Below are positions 23,640-33,660 of a DNA stretch of 64,000 nucleotides, piece after piece (positions within the stretch are counted from its first letter, which is position 1; every line of letters starts with the position of its first letter). Both the position numbers and the translations under genes were made by a program. This DNA is from Anoplopoma fimbria (Eukaryota; Chordata; Actinopteri; Perciformes; Anoplopomatidae), in the NCBI RefSeq assembly GCF_027596085.1, contig NC_072456.1, positions 25,867,469 through 25,931,468 of the forward strand, read 5' to 3'. The notes below the pieces were generated by a model that was given only the letters and a program-made list of their open reading frames with translations, did not search any database and was not told where the DNA came from.

Positions 23640-25170
23640 TAGTAATCCATCCGTGACTGTGATGTAGTTCATTCATAGCTTAACGTTAGCTTTTTATTCT
23701 GCTGATTGTATTCAAGCTTCAAAAATCAGAACAGTGGTGTTAATTTGCAAAAGTTATCCTGCTGAACCAAACTTGTAATTTTCATAAACCTTTGTTTGCC
23801 ACAGAGCTTATTTTCTGCAATAATCCAAAATCCAATAGAAAAATGATAATGGCTTTTTATCAAGTGAACCAGTGAGATGCTAACTCCTGGGGCTTCTGTC
23901 ATCCCTGAAGGACTTATGTCAGCTGATTGCTTTAACTCTTTTATATTGCACCATCTTGACTGAGAAGCCTTGAAATTAAATGTTTGATGAACATGTTTTC
24001 ATTAAACAAATCAAACCATGAGATTTTTTTCCATAAAAATGGCTGACAACTTTTTATTCATCATTCCCACATAAGGATTTGCACCACTCTTATTAGAAAA
24101 CCAAATAATCATTACATGCTTAAATGGAGGAATTTGTTCAGGAGAAAGCAGCTTTTGTCCGCCTTTAATTTCAAATGTTAATGTGAGAATATTTGTCCTT
24201 GTGGGCGTGAATTCAGCCGAATCCGCATGTGGATGAGATTCATGCCCTATTTCATTCAGCGTTTCCAGGAAAATATGATCAGACACCACTGCTCATAAAT
24301 GAACTTCACTGAATCCCTTTAACACAAACGCTCTGAGACTCGGTCCCATCATTCACATTTCCCACAATGCATTTGACACTCGCTTGAAGCCAACCCGTTA
24401 ATATTCAACTTATCACAAGTTGCAAGCTTTTACCCCCCGTTGGCTCCAGTGGGAATGTGCCTCACCTCCCTGTTTTGGCGTCACTTGATGCATGCAGAGA
24501 CACGGGCTGCATGTGAACCAGTGCAGGGCAGCTTTCTAAAGGAAACACCCAGCGCTCAGCGGTTAACTCTGCAGTTTGTTTGTCACCAGCACAACACCAC
24601 AACTGTGACGTAAAAACACTCATCCGTTTATCTCCAGGGAATGAAACCCATACTTTTATCCAACGAGGACATTTCATGTGAATGAGAACACAAGTGAAAC
24701 ACAACAGCCTGAGAAACCGTCCTCCATGTCTGCTCACAAAGCCGCGTGCTCATTTCAGCCACTGGGAGAATAATTACAGCTAATTCTCTTAACAGAGCTG
24801 GTTTCTCTGCTGACAAGCTGTCATCACGCTGAACCCATAATCTCAGCCTGTAATTATATATTTTATTTCTTTAGAGGCTTGTGAGGAACTCATTCTTCTG
24901 AAAATGCATCTTCGATGATGAGAATAATTAACCTTTCCTCAATTTAAAATTGAAGCCATTACAGGAGAACTCCAGAGCGCGTTGGTGTAAGACATCCATT
25001 GTTAACAGCAAAATAACAAGAATGTCAATATCCTGTCAAAGCATGTGAGTGAAACCGCACTTTCTTGGTTGGTAGCAATCCCACAGTTTCTCTTGTGGTT
25101 AGATCATCTTTAATCAACACGGATAAAGCAGAAGACAGTGTTCATCTCACTGCATTCTCTCTTGCACATG
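23640..25170. other. Intergenic, no gene; possible conserved non-coding stretch
   Basis: No coding or repeat feature recognised. The segment about 24700-24990 contains several TAATTA/ATTACA-type homeodomain-like words in a complex, non-repetitive background. Confidence 0.45.
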
Positions 25171-25172
25171 TA

Positions 25173-26676
25173 CAATACCTATAAAAAGTATTCACCCCCC
25201 CTTGGATGTTTCACCCTTTGTTGCTTTTATACATGAAATAATGGTCAATATAATTTGGCTTTTTTGACAAGAATTTGCAAAAGAAAAAACCTCTTTAATA
25301 TCAAAGTGAAAACAGATTTTTACAGAATAATGTCAATTAATTAAAAATAAAATATATAAGGTAAAGTAAACGATTGCATAAATATTCAGTCTGTGTGGAT
25401 ATGTCTCAGTCAGGCTGCCACATCTGGACACTGCAACTTTTCTCCATTCTTCCTCGCAAAACAGCTCAAGCTCTGTCAGGTTGCTCGGGGATCGGGCGTG
25501 AACAGCTCTTTTCAAGTCCAGCCACAAATTCTCGATCGGATTGAGATCTGGGGTTTGACTTGGCCACTCCAGAACATTCACCTTGTTGTCTTTGAACCAT
25601 TTCTGTGGAGCTTTTGCTGAATGCTTGGGGTCGTTGTCTTGCTGGAAAATAAATCTTCTCCCAAGTCGTAGTTCTCTTGCAGACAGATTATCCTCCAGGA
25701 TTTGGCGATATTTATCTGCATTCATGTTCCCCTCTACCTTTACAGGCCTTCCAGGGCTGCTGAGAAGAATCCCCAGAGCATGATGCTGCCACCACCATGC
25801 TTCACGGTGGAGATGGTGTGTTTGTGGTGATGTGCAGTGTTTGGTGTTCGTCAAACATAGCGTCTAGTCTGATGGCCAAAAAGCTCAATTTTTGTCTCAT
25901 CAGACCAAAGAACCTTCTTCCAATTGACCTTGGAGTCTCCCACATGCCTTTGGGCGAATTCCAGGCGAGATTTCATATGAGCTTTTTTCAACAGTGGCTT
26001 TCTCTTTGCCACTCTCCCATACAGCTTCGAAAGAAGATTTTAACTCCTTCAGAGTGGTGTAGGGGTCTTGGTGGCCTCCCAGCGCCAGTCTTCTGGCCCG
26101 GTCACTCAGTTTGTGAGGACGGCCAGCTCCAGGCAGATTTAAACAAGTGCCATACTCCTTCCATTTCTTAATGATGGATTTAACTGAACTCTGTGTAATG
26201 TCCAGTGAGTTGGAAATGTTTTTGTAGCCATCTCCTGACTTATACTTTTCAAGGATCTTTTCTCTGAGTTGCTTGGAGTGTTTTGTCTTCATGTTGCAAT
26301 TGTAGCAGGAATACTGATGAACCAGAGACTGGACCTCCCAGACACAGTTTGGTGTTTTTATACTACAATCACTTGACACACATCAACTGCACTCAGGTGA
26401 TCTCCATTTCACTAATTGTGACACTGCTGGCATCAACTAGCTGGACCTCTGTTGAAGGGGGTGAATATTTATGCAAACACTTATTTTACACTATATATTT
26501 TTAATTAATTGACATTAGTTTGTAAAAATCTGTTTTCACTTTGACATGAAAGAAGCTTTTTTTTTGCAAATTCTTGTCAAAAAAGCCAAATTATATTGAC
26601 CATGATTTCATGTATAAAAGCAACAAAAGGGTGAAACATCCAAGGGGGGGGGGGTGAATACTTTTTATAGGCATTG
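25173..26676 (-). mobile_element. Tc1/mariner-like DNA transposon, 1504 bp, TA target duplication
   Basis: The ends are inverted repeats: the left begins CAATACCTATAAAAAGTATT, and the right end read in reverse begins CAATGCCTATAAAAAGTATT. The similarity continues for over 150 bp (GGATGTTTCACCCTTTGTTG; TATAATTTGGCTTTTTTGAC). A TA dinucleotide flanks each end (25171-25172 and 26677-26678), as expected for Tc1 insertion. The element carries one degenerate transposase on the minus strand. It lies between impact and the receptor gene and shows no sign of affecting either. Confidence 0.93.
25333..26292 (-). pseudogene. Broken Tc1-type transposase
   Basis: Reading the minus strand from ATG at 26292, the N-terminal paired-type helix-turn-helix is intact (MKTKHSKQLREKILEKYKSG, then TQSSVKSIIKKWKEYGT and the GAGRPHKLSDRARR hook). 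The frame is lost in the middle: DETKIELFGHQT and [17 protein letters not shown] lie in other frames with internal breaks. The C-terminal part from 25782 reads on through FIFQQDNDPKHSA (second catalytic Asp) and DLNPIENLW (catalytic Glu). Several frameshifts make it non-functional. Confidence 0.9.
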
Positions 26677-26829
26677 TAACTCTGAGTTACACTCACACCT
26701 GTCCGCTGCAGAACAATGCCAGGTAAAGGAAGTCAAATGACTCTGAGCCTGAGGGGACATGCGATTGCAACTCCGGGTCAGTGGACGTCAGTAGACTGAA
26801 CAAACTGATTTGCAGGTCCATTGACGTGT

Positions 26830-27315
26830 GCGGGGGTGGAGATGGACAGGATGGTGTCCGGGGTATAAGTGTCATCGCGGACAATGTCTAACACCCACTC
26901 CATGACAGGCCGGTCAGGACTCGTTTTCCACCGAGAAAACTTTTTAACTCCTCGCTCTGAGGCGATGGACTGACTGACCCTTTGGTTTATCTCACCCCGT
27001 CAGCAGCTAGAGCATCATGTATTCATGTACACCGAACCTGCAAAACTGACAGAACTGTACAATAACTTGTGCATTTATTCAACTTTGCATTTACTCTGGC
27101 ATTCATACTGTACAGTTTGAGTATTTTTTACACTATTGTCATTTATTGCAGTATACATGTTTTTTAAATATATTAATATTTTTCCACTTTAGTACAATGC
27201 TCACATTTTTAACATACTTATTTCTTATTTATATTTTTCTTATAACTATGCTATGTTTTTATATAATTAACTTATCCATTTCCCCCCCCAAGGTTCAATA
27301 AAGTATTTCTGATTC
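26830..27315 (+). repeat. Probable 3' fragment of a LINE-like element
   Basis: GATGGTGTCCGGGGTATAAG, then GTGTCATCGCGGACAATGTC, resembles the end of the coding part of fish LINEs. The segment ends in AT-rich sequence with TTCAATAAAGTATTTCTGAT near 27295, a typical retroposon tail. Recognition is by eye only. Confidence 0.35.
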
Positions 27316-27329
27316 TGCCTCTGAACTTT

Positions 27330-28630
27330 AATGTTACATGTGAAAATATATCAATTTAAATCCAACTAAAATGCTTTGAGTTATAATAATAACTACTGTA
27401 CTGTACTTTTAACTATTATTTTACTATTATTCATTCTAATTTGTATATTAACTTAAAACCATTAAATTACCATTACCGTTAAAATATAATGCTATAACGT
27501 GTCCCCAAATCATTAGATTTAATAACAAAATAATAATACAATACATTGATACATCTCTTTTTTATAAAATCACACTGTGTTTTATGTCATTTTTCACGAC
27601 AGTGAAGGTGTCACCTGCCTCTCGCCAGTCAGCCAGTGTCATAATGCTTATTTACTGTATTTCCTAATGTCATATTTATTCATTTAATATAAATGTAACA
27701 CTCAAAGGCCTTAAACACTTAAAACCACCCTTGTTTTTTGTTCTATCAATTAAAAAATTAAGGACGCTGAATTAGTAGAATCAGGAGGTGAATAAATCTA
27801 ATTCTTAAAGTAGTTTTTTATGATTAAACTAAATATCTTCATGGATGCTCTGGTGTCTGTATTTGTTTGTTTGTGTTGATTGACAGTGACATGTAACCCA
27901 GGAGGAAAGAACAAAGGGAGGAGAAGGTGGACATTGAACTCTGAATCCCTGGACTTGATGTTCTGGTGTAAATATCAGTCAGCTGATGAGGAGAACCTGC
28001 AGGAGGTCTGCAGGTTCTCCTCAGTGGAAGGTCTGGACCTCTCCAGCTCCTGATTGCAGACTTCAGACCCTTTGATCAGCTGCTGCGTCAAGTGAGCACA
28101 AGTCACCCAGATGAAAACCAGAAGTGATCTCTTCTACAAAATAAGAGCTCAATCATTTCACACCTCTTTGTCTTTACAGGCAACACACTCAATAATCTTT
28201 CTTTTTTTGGGGTGTTTTTTTTCCATCTGGTGGACATCTGACACATTATTATGATTTAAGGTGGACTTGCACGGTTGTGGACATTTCAATTGTCTTTTAT
28301 TTAATATTTAGACTACATGTTGAATTTGCATATCATTTTCTTTAAGGTAATATTTTGAGAAAACATCTATTCAACACATTTAAATGGATTCCAATATGCA
28401 TATTTCCCTTTTCTAATGCACAAAAGAGGTTGCTGTGAGACCTTTATTCTGTGCATAAGAGCGGATGCAGTAGTTATCTCACAGTGTCTTTACAGTCTTG
28501 ACATTGGTGACAAAAGGACTGTGAGCTCCGCAGCAGCCTCACATCAGCAGCAGCTCCACTGTTAGAATAAACCAGAGAAAAGCACCCAAAAGGACCTACA
28601 ATATAACACAAAACCAAGCTTTCCATTTCT
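27330..28630. other. Upstream region of the receptor gene
   Basis: AT-rich intergenic sequence. It holds a strong hairpin at 27987-28023 and no recognised repeat or gene. The receptor promoter should lie towards the right end, but no core element can be named. Confidence 0.5.
27987..28023. repeat. Perfect 16-bp hairpin
   Basis: Arm TGAGGAGAACCTGCAG, 5-nt spacer GAGGT, then the exact reverse complement. It contains two PstI-type CTGCAG words. It lies about 780 bp upstream of the receptor start codon. Confidence 0.9.
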
Positions 28631-28684
28631 ACTTGTGTCTCTCCAAATGAACAGAATACTTCTGAGTGGAGAGGGACAATAAAA

Positions 28685-28789
28685 ATGGAAGATTTGTGGA
28701 AAGTATTTCCATTTCACCTGAGCTCTCCAGGCATGTCTCCAGGCTCCTGGCTGGAGTGGAGCTGTGCGTATTTACGCACGGTGAGATGA
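28685..28789 (+). other. Upstream ORF of the receptor gene (34 codons)
   Basis: ATG at 28685 opens a 34-codon frame ending TGA at 28787-28789, 12 nt before the proposed receptor ATG at 28802. A short GTGCGTA/TACGCAC hairpin (28764-28779) lies inside it. It matters only if transcription starts upstream of 28685, which the sequence does not settle. Confidence 0.4.
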
Positions 28790-28801
28790 GAAGGGTCTGC
28801 G

Positions 28802-29051
28802 ATGGTTTTGGGCTCTCTGGTAAGTATGGGTGCCCACATCCTGGAGTCCAACTCCAGTGGGAACTTGTCCGAGGCTGGGACCGTGCTGCCGGGCTACCTG
28901 GCGGTGATCTCGTCGGTGCTGATGGTGGCTCTGGTGGTCGTCGTGGTGGCTGGAAACGCACTGGTCATCATGGCTTTCATTGTGGATAAGACCCTGAGGA
29001 ATCAAAGCAACTACTTCTTTCTGAACCTTGCCATATCTGATTTCCTTGTGG
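28802..29051 (+). CDS. H3/H4-type receptor exon 1 (N terminus, TM1, TM2)
   Basis: Encodes residues 1-83 and one base of Gly84. Donor GTGG|GTGAGT, phase 1. Both candidate ATGs have a good context: 28802 with G at -3 and 28826 with A at -3. A perfect GTAAGT donor-like word at 28820-28825 sits between them. Confidence 0.93.
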
Positions 29052-29472
29052 GTGAGTTCTTCTTTTTCTTCTTTGTGTCTCCAATATACAAGTCTCTCTC
29101 TATGAATGAAATTAAAAAAGAAAAAACACATAAAAGGTTGTTTTTTCATGCTTCACACAGCTTGTCATTTCATTCATTCATTGGTGACCTTGCCATCCTT
29201 TTGGCTTCATCCATGTGTTGCATTCAAATTTGAATATTGCTTATTTGTAGCACCCCTCTATTTTATTCTACATTCACACCCTTCTTTTTTGTGCTGCTCT
29301 TTTCTGCAGCCATATAATAAATGATGCCTTTTTTATTTCTAAAACATCTCTGAAGGGGTTTTCCTTGGTAACATGCAGCAGACAGTCAATTTTTTTTTGG
29401 TCACATCCAGGAGGTCTGGAGTGGTGTGAATGTTAATATAGTATTGGTTGGGAAAGGCTGGTTGAATCATCA

Positions 29473-29548
<76 letters not shown>

Positions 29549-29751
29549 TTGTTCCAGGTGCCTTCTGCATCCCGGTGTACATCCCGTACAACCTGACAGG
29601 CCGCTGGATGCTGGGTAAAGGGCTCTGCAAGGTGTGGCTGGTTATGGACTACCTGCTCTGCACCGCCTCAGTCTTCAACATCGTCCTCATTAGCTATGAC
29701 CGCTTCCTGTCAGTCACAAGAGCAGTAAGTACAAGCAGCGGAGGTGCTCAT

Positions 29752-29791
<40 letters not shown>

Positions 29792-32700
29792 GTAGACTTG
29801 CCACCACAATGTGTCTCAGCCTCCGGTGCAGTTTGCTCTGCGGTGAGAAGTCATTGACATTCACAGCTTTGTTCCTTTACAACGGTTCGAGAACAGAGCT
29901 GCAGACGTCTAACTGTCTAAATTGGTGTGTTTTTAGATGCAGACATTAGCAGTCGACTCAGGCGTCCGTAAGGAACGATTTAATGCAGTTTAAGGAAAGG
30001 GCACTCGATTTTACAGGCGCCAAGGGAAGCTCTGCTCAAAGTCAGGGAAAACGGTTTTTTTTAAATGTTGAACTGGAGGAACGTTTCGCTTCAACGTTTG
30101 GAAAATTCCTCCAGTCATGGGGTCATCATCAGGGCCTTTTGGTCTGGGGTTTAAGACTTTTTTAAAAACATACTTTAAGAGAAGAAGCAGCAGTAAGGTT
30201 CAAATCAAACGTGCTAATGAGTTGCATTGTGTAAGGTTTTCGTAGCTTGACTCAACCTTTAGACTAAAAGGCCTTCATCACACTCCAGGGTGCATGACAG
30301 AAAAAACTGCACGAAAATACGAAAAATACTCGCCTGGGAAATGTACCTGTCCAGGGCTTTTATTGTGAAAGATAAGAGTTGAAGGAGTGCAGCTGGTCTG
30401 GCTAAAAAGTAATAAAGCTTTTGTATTGTTTCAGAAATATGGTCTCAACTCAACCCGTTCCGCACAACAGGATTGGTCGACGCTTTTATTTGAGGTGCGA
30501 TAGCTCTAAAAAAGAATTGTCCTCGTTCCGAACAAAAAGTGTCATTTGAAAGTGTGAAAGTATTCATCTACAAAACAACAGTTGGAAGAATCTATTTACG
30601 TGCAAATTAATCGCACAAAGAAACACCCCTGGTGTGTAAAGGCCTTCAGACCTTGTTTAAACCTGGCATCGAACTGTCAGATAACAAGTGGACACATTGT
30701 GATCTGATCCCTCAAACCACCTGTCGAGGCGGTCTGGGACTCATTGGACCAGATATCTTTTGTATTGTAGATGTAAATTGGTCCTGATGCGTCCCACGAT
30801 GAGGCCGTAACAGGAAAAACCTTTTGAAAAAGCCCATATAGATATATTGTTTGAGTCAAATATCTGAGGGGATTTGGTTTTCATGGAACACGCCTAAGAA
30901 TCGAAGGAATTCTTCTTTTAATTTCCGGCAGATTAGGCTCGAGAAGCTCATCGCTGCCCCCCTTCGGTTAAAAACAACAACGCATTTGGTCTCTGCAGTC
31001 AGAAATGATGCATGTGTGTATTTGCATATCGAGCAGGAAGTGAGATTTGATGACAGGTGGACAGTTGAGACCTTTCCTTCTGTCAGGTGTGAACAAAAAA
31101 TCAGGGTTTTTCACATTACGTTGCTTCAATTTTGTCCATTCTTTTTGTTTGGTTTTAATCTGCAACCAGCAGCTCTTCAGCAAATGTCTCACTTTTGTTT
31201 GCCCTAGGAGGCTGAAACCTTGCATCGAGGTCAAGTGTTGTGCGAGGTAGTTTGAGTATCGATGCATGTACATACGTGCTCTCAGCTATCGCGAATAAAG
31301 GCTTGTTTGTCTCTTCTGAGACTGCTGGAGGGCACCTTTAAATGGAGTTTTAATCAGAAAAAACACTAACAGCTATTTATTGCTCCCGTTGGCTTCATCT
31401 GCTTAAAAACTTGATATAATCTTCAGTTAGTTGATTCTTTTTTTTAACACAGTGCCAAAAATACAGCCAGTATTATTCATCAATTATAAAACCTCTTCCC
31501 AAGATAAATCTCACAGACAACATGTTTATTTGTGCCTGATTGGCATAAAGTGATAATAATTCCATGCGGATCATTTTATCTTCTTGCTGCCTGTGTTATT
31601 TTGGATTGACTTAATTTGACAGACGCCACGTTTACAGAAAAAACAAATGTACTTATCTGCTCAGTGAGCAGTGTCTGGTGATAACATCTCTTTGCCTGTG
31701 GCTCCTTTTATCTCCTTTTTACTGAGAGTTTGATAATATTATTTATTTATGTATTAATTCTCAATGCGTGGAGAGCAGGGTTTTCTTTTTACAATGGAAA
31801 CAAGGACACTTGAACACTTGATACCCACATGACTTCATGAATGGGCTCTATTTCATTATTCATTCACTCAGAGAAGTGGATTAAAAATTGAAATAAGATT
31901 GTCTGTGACATACACAGCTGGTGAAGGCAGATTGTTTAAGGCAAAGACAAGATTAAAAAACAACGGTTAACAGAGGAGCCCGGCTTAATGACAGAGTTTA
32001 GACTGAGAGGTGAAGTGAAAAGGAGGCGAGTGTGAGGAGAATGAGTGACGGGCGATGGCTAGGGAGGAGCGGAGCGAGGGAAACCAGATGTCTCTTTCAC
32101 ACTCTTGTGTCGCATCAGTGAATGTGGCTCTCAGCCCCCCCCCACCCCCACCCCCCAGTCCTCTGACACACCGCGGAATAAGAGCCTCATAAGTGGGTTT
32201 AATTTACAGCATCTCGTTATACAAACTGGGCTCCATTTGCAAGTCTGTTTGTTAAAACTGCAAAAAAGCAAAATGCAAAATAATCGTCAGAGAATATTTG
32301 CATGAAAACTATTCATAACAGCAGTGATGGAAATCTTGCGTGAGTTGCAGCACTTTTTTCAATAAACTGTTGCATGTATGTATGTATGTATGTATGTATG
32401 TATGTATGTATGTATGTATGTATGTATGTATGTATGTATGTATGTATGAGGTAAACTGTTTTTTTTGTTTTTTGTTTTAGTAAAATGGACAAAGTTAATT
32501 GAGTTCCCTCTGGTAAACAGTGTATATGTCTAGGGCTTTTATTGTGAAAAGTAAGAACAGAAGGAGTGGATCTGGTCTGCTTAAACATATTGATCTAGGG
32601 TTTAAGCACCATGTGTGTGAAGGCCTTAAATATTTGAACAGTTTGGGAATTAAACAAATATTGTTATTGTGCAGCAGAGTTTATGGCTGTGAGTTACAAT

Positions 32701-33583
32701 TCTGTCTGTCTTTTCCACGCAGGTTAAATACAGAGCACAGCGAAACATGACCCGGCAGGCTGTGTTCAAGATGGTGGCGGTGTGGGTGCTGGCCTTCCTC
32801 CTCTACGGCCCCGCCATCATCTTCTGGGAGGCGGTCGTTGGCGAGAGCGTCGTCCCGGCTCACGAGTGCTTCGCCGAGTTCTACTTCACCTGGTACTTCC
32901 TGCTCAGCGCGTCAACCTTCGAGTTCTTCACCCCGTTTGTGTCCGTGGCATTCTTCAACCTCAGCATCTACCTGAACATCCACCGCAGGACCAGGGACGG
33001 CGGCGCCTGCACCGAGGACGAGGTCAGGACGCAGCGGGTCAGCAAGAAGCACCGGGACGGAGCAGCCTGGTCCGTGTTTTTCGTGAAGACTCGGAAGGTG
33101 TCGTCCACCGAGCCCACCGCTATCTCCCCGGTAATCGAGGACAACGACGACATCCTGTCTCCGTCCTCCTGCGTGGACGCCGACAACAGTCAGATATTCA
33201 TGCAGAGGGAGAAGTTCTCTCCAAACAGGAAGAACTCCAGGCTGTTCCAGCACTCGGCCTCCTGCATGGCGCCCGGCCGAAGGACACAGGCGACCCGTCT
33301 CTCTCGAGACAAAAAGATCGCCAAGTCTTTGGCCATTATCGTCTGTATTTTTGGGATTTGCTGGGCTCCTTACACTCTTCTGATGATCATTCGCGCCGCC
33401 TGTAGCGGAGAGTGCGTGGCGAACTACTGGTACGAGATCACGTTCTGGCTTCTGTGGCTGAACTCCGCCATCAACCCGTTCCTTTACCCGCTGTGCCACA
33501 GCAGCTTCCGAAGGGCTTTCTCCAAGATACTGTGTCCGAAAAGACAATCAGTCCAGCCTCAGATCGAGGCTCAGTCCTGTTAG
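28802..33583 (+). CDS. Histamine H3/H4-type receptor (Gi-type amine GPCR), 3 exons; probable fish HRH4-locus gene
   Basis: Seen: exons 28802-29051, 29558-29724 and 32723-33583 join to 1278 nt, 425 aa. There are seven hydrophobic segments: GNALV in TM1; LAISD with Asp80 in TM2; Cys107; Asp114 in TM3 (amine anchor); Asp-Arg-Phe 131-133; Cys188; Glu206 in TM5 (FEFFTPF); CWAPY with Trp353 in TM6; NPFLY 390-394 in TM7. The third intracellular loop is about 110 aa, and Asn17/Asn21 are possible N-glycosylation sites. Known: TM3 Asp plus TM5 Glu is the histamine-binding pair of H3/H4 receptors, and human HRH3 and HRH4 share this two-intron layout. Family members couple to Gi at the plasma membrane. 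[11 protein letters not shown] and [12 protein letters not shown] look H3-like, but the position next to impact matches human HRH4. Start choice is uncertain (28802 or 28826). Confidence 0.97.
29477..29547. repeat. (GT)35 microsatellite at the exon 2 acceptor
   Basis: Uninterrupted GT tract ending 10 nt before exon 2; only GTTGTTCCAG-type sequence separates it from the coding bases. It occupies the place of the usual polypyrimidine tract. Confidence 0.97.
29558..29724 (+). CDS. H3/H4-type receptor exon 2 (ECL1, TM3)
   Basis: Acceptor GTTGTTCCAG, donor GCA|GTAAGT, 167 nt, phase 1 to 0. It encodes residues 84-139, including Cys107, the amine-anchoring Asp114 and Asp-Arg-Phe 131-133. Skipping would shift the frame. 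Confidence 0.96.
29754..29788. repeat. (CA)17 microsatellite after exon 2
   Basis: AC tract starting 29 nt after the exon 2 donor, complementary to the GT tract on the other side of the exon. Confidence 0.97.
29790..32370. other. Receptor intron 2, unique sequence
   Basis: No gene was recognised. There is a C-rich tract at about 32137-32157. The segment about 31540-31990 is complex and non-repetitive. The whole intron runs 29725-32722. Confidence 0.6.
32374..32448. repeat. (ATGT)19 microsatellite
   Basis: Uninterrupted tetranucleotide repeat in receptor intron 2, about 270 bp before exon 3. Confidence 0.97.
32723..33583 (+). CDS. H3/H4-type receptor exon 3 (ICL2 to C terminus)
   Basis: Acceptor TTTTCCACGCAG, stop TAG at 33581-33583. 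It encodes residues 140-425: TM4, Cys188, TM5 with Glu206, the third loop, TM6 with CWAPY, TM7 with NPFLY and a C tail with [11 protein letters not shown] (helix 8 and a likely palmitoylated Cys). It is GC-rich compared with the introns. Confidence 0.97.
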   Translation, partial: VKYRAQRNMTRQAVFKMVAVWVLAFLLYGPAIIFWEAVVGESVVPAHECFAEFYFTWYFLLSASTFEFFTPFVSVAFFNLSIYLNIHRRTRDGGACTEDEVRTQRVSKKHRDGAAWSVFFVKTRKVSSTEPTAISPVIEDNDDILSPSSCVDADNSQIFMQREKFSPNRKNSRLFQHSASCMAPGRRTQATRLSRDKKIAKSLAIIVCIFGICWAPYTLLMIIRAACSGECVANYWYEITFWLLWLNSAINPFLYPLCHSSFRRAFSKILCPKRQSVQPQIEAQSC

Positions 33584-33647
33584 ATGAACTCAATTGCACT
33601 TCCAGGCTTTACGAATACAGAAACTGTCGTCGGTCAAACACTGTAAA

Positions 33648-33660
33648 AATAAAAAATAAA
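33648..33660 (+). promoter_or_regulatory. Candidate polyadenylation signals of the receptor gene
   Basis: Two close AATAAA words (33648-33653 and 33655-33660), about 65-72 nt after the stop. Later AATAAA words exist, so a longer 3' UTR is possible. Confidence 0.5.

Noticed and set aside
25393..26171. Plus-strand open frames across the Tc1 element
   Set aside because: They run antisense to the transposase remnant and show no domain.
32782..33547. Long open frames of about 210 codons overlapping receptor exon 3 in other frames
   Set aside because: They are Arg/Pro/Gly-rich shadows of the GC-rich receptor exon, which alone matches a protein family.
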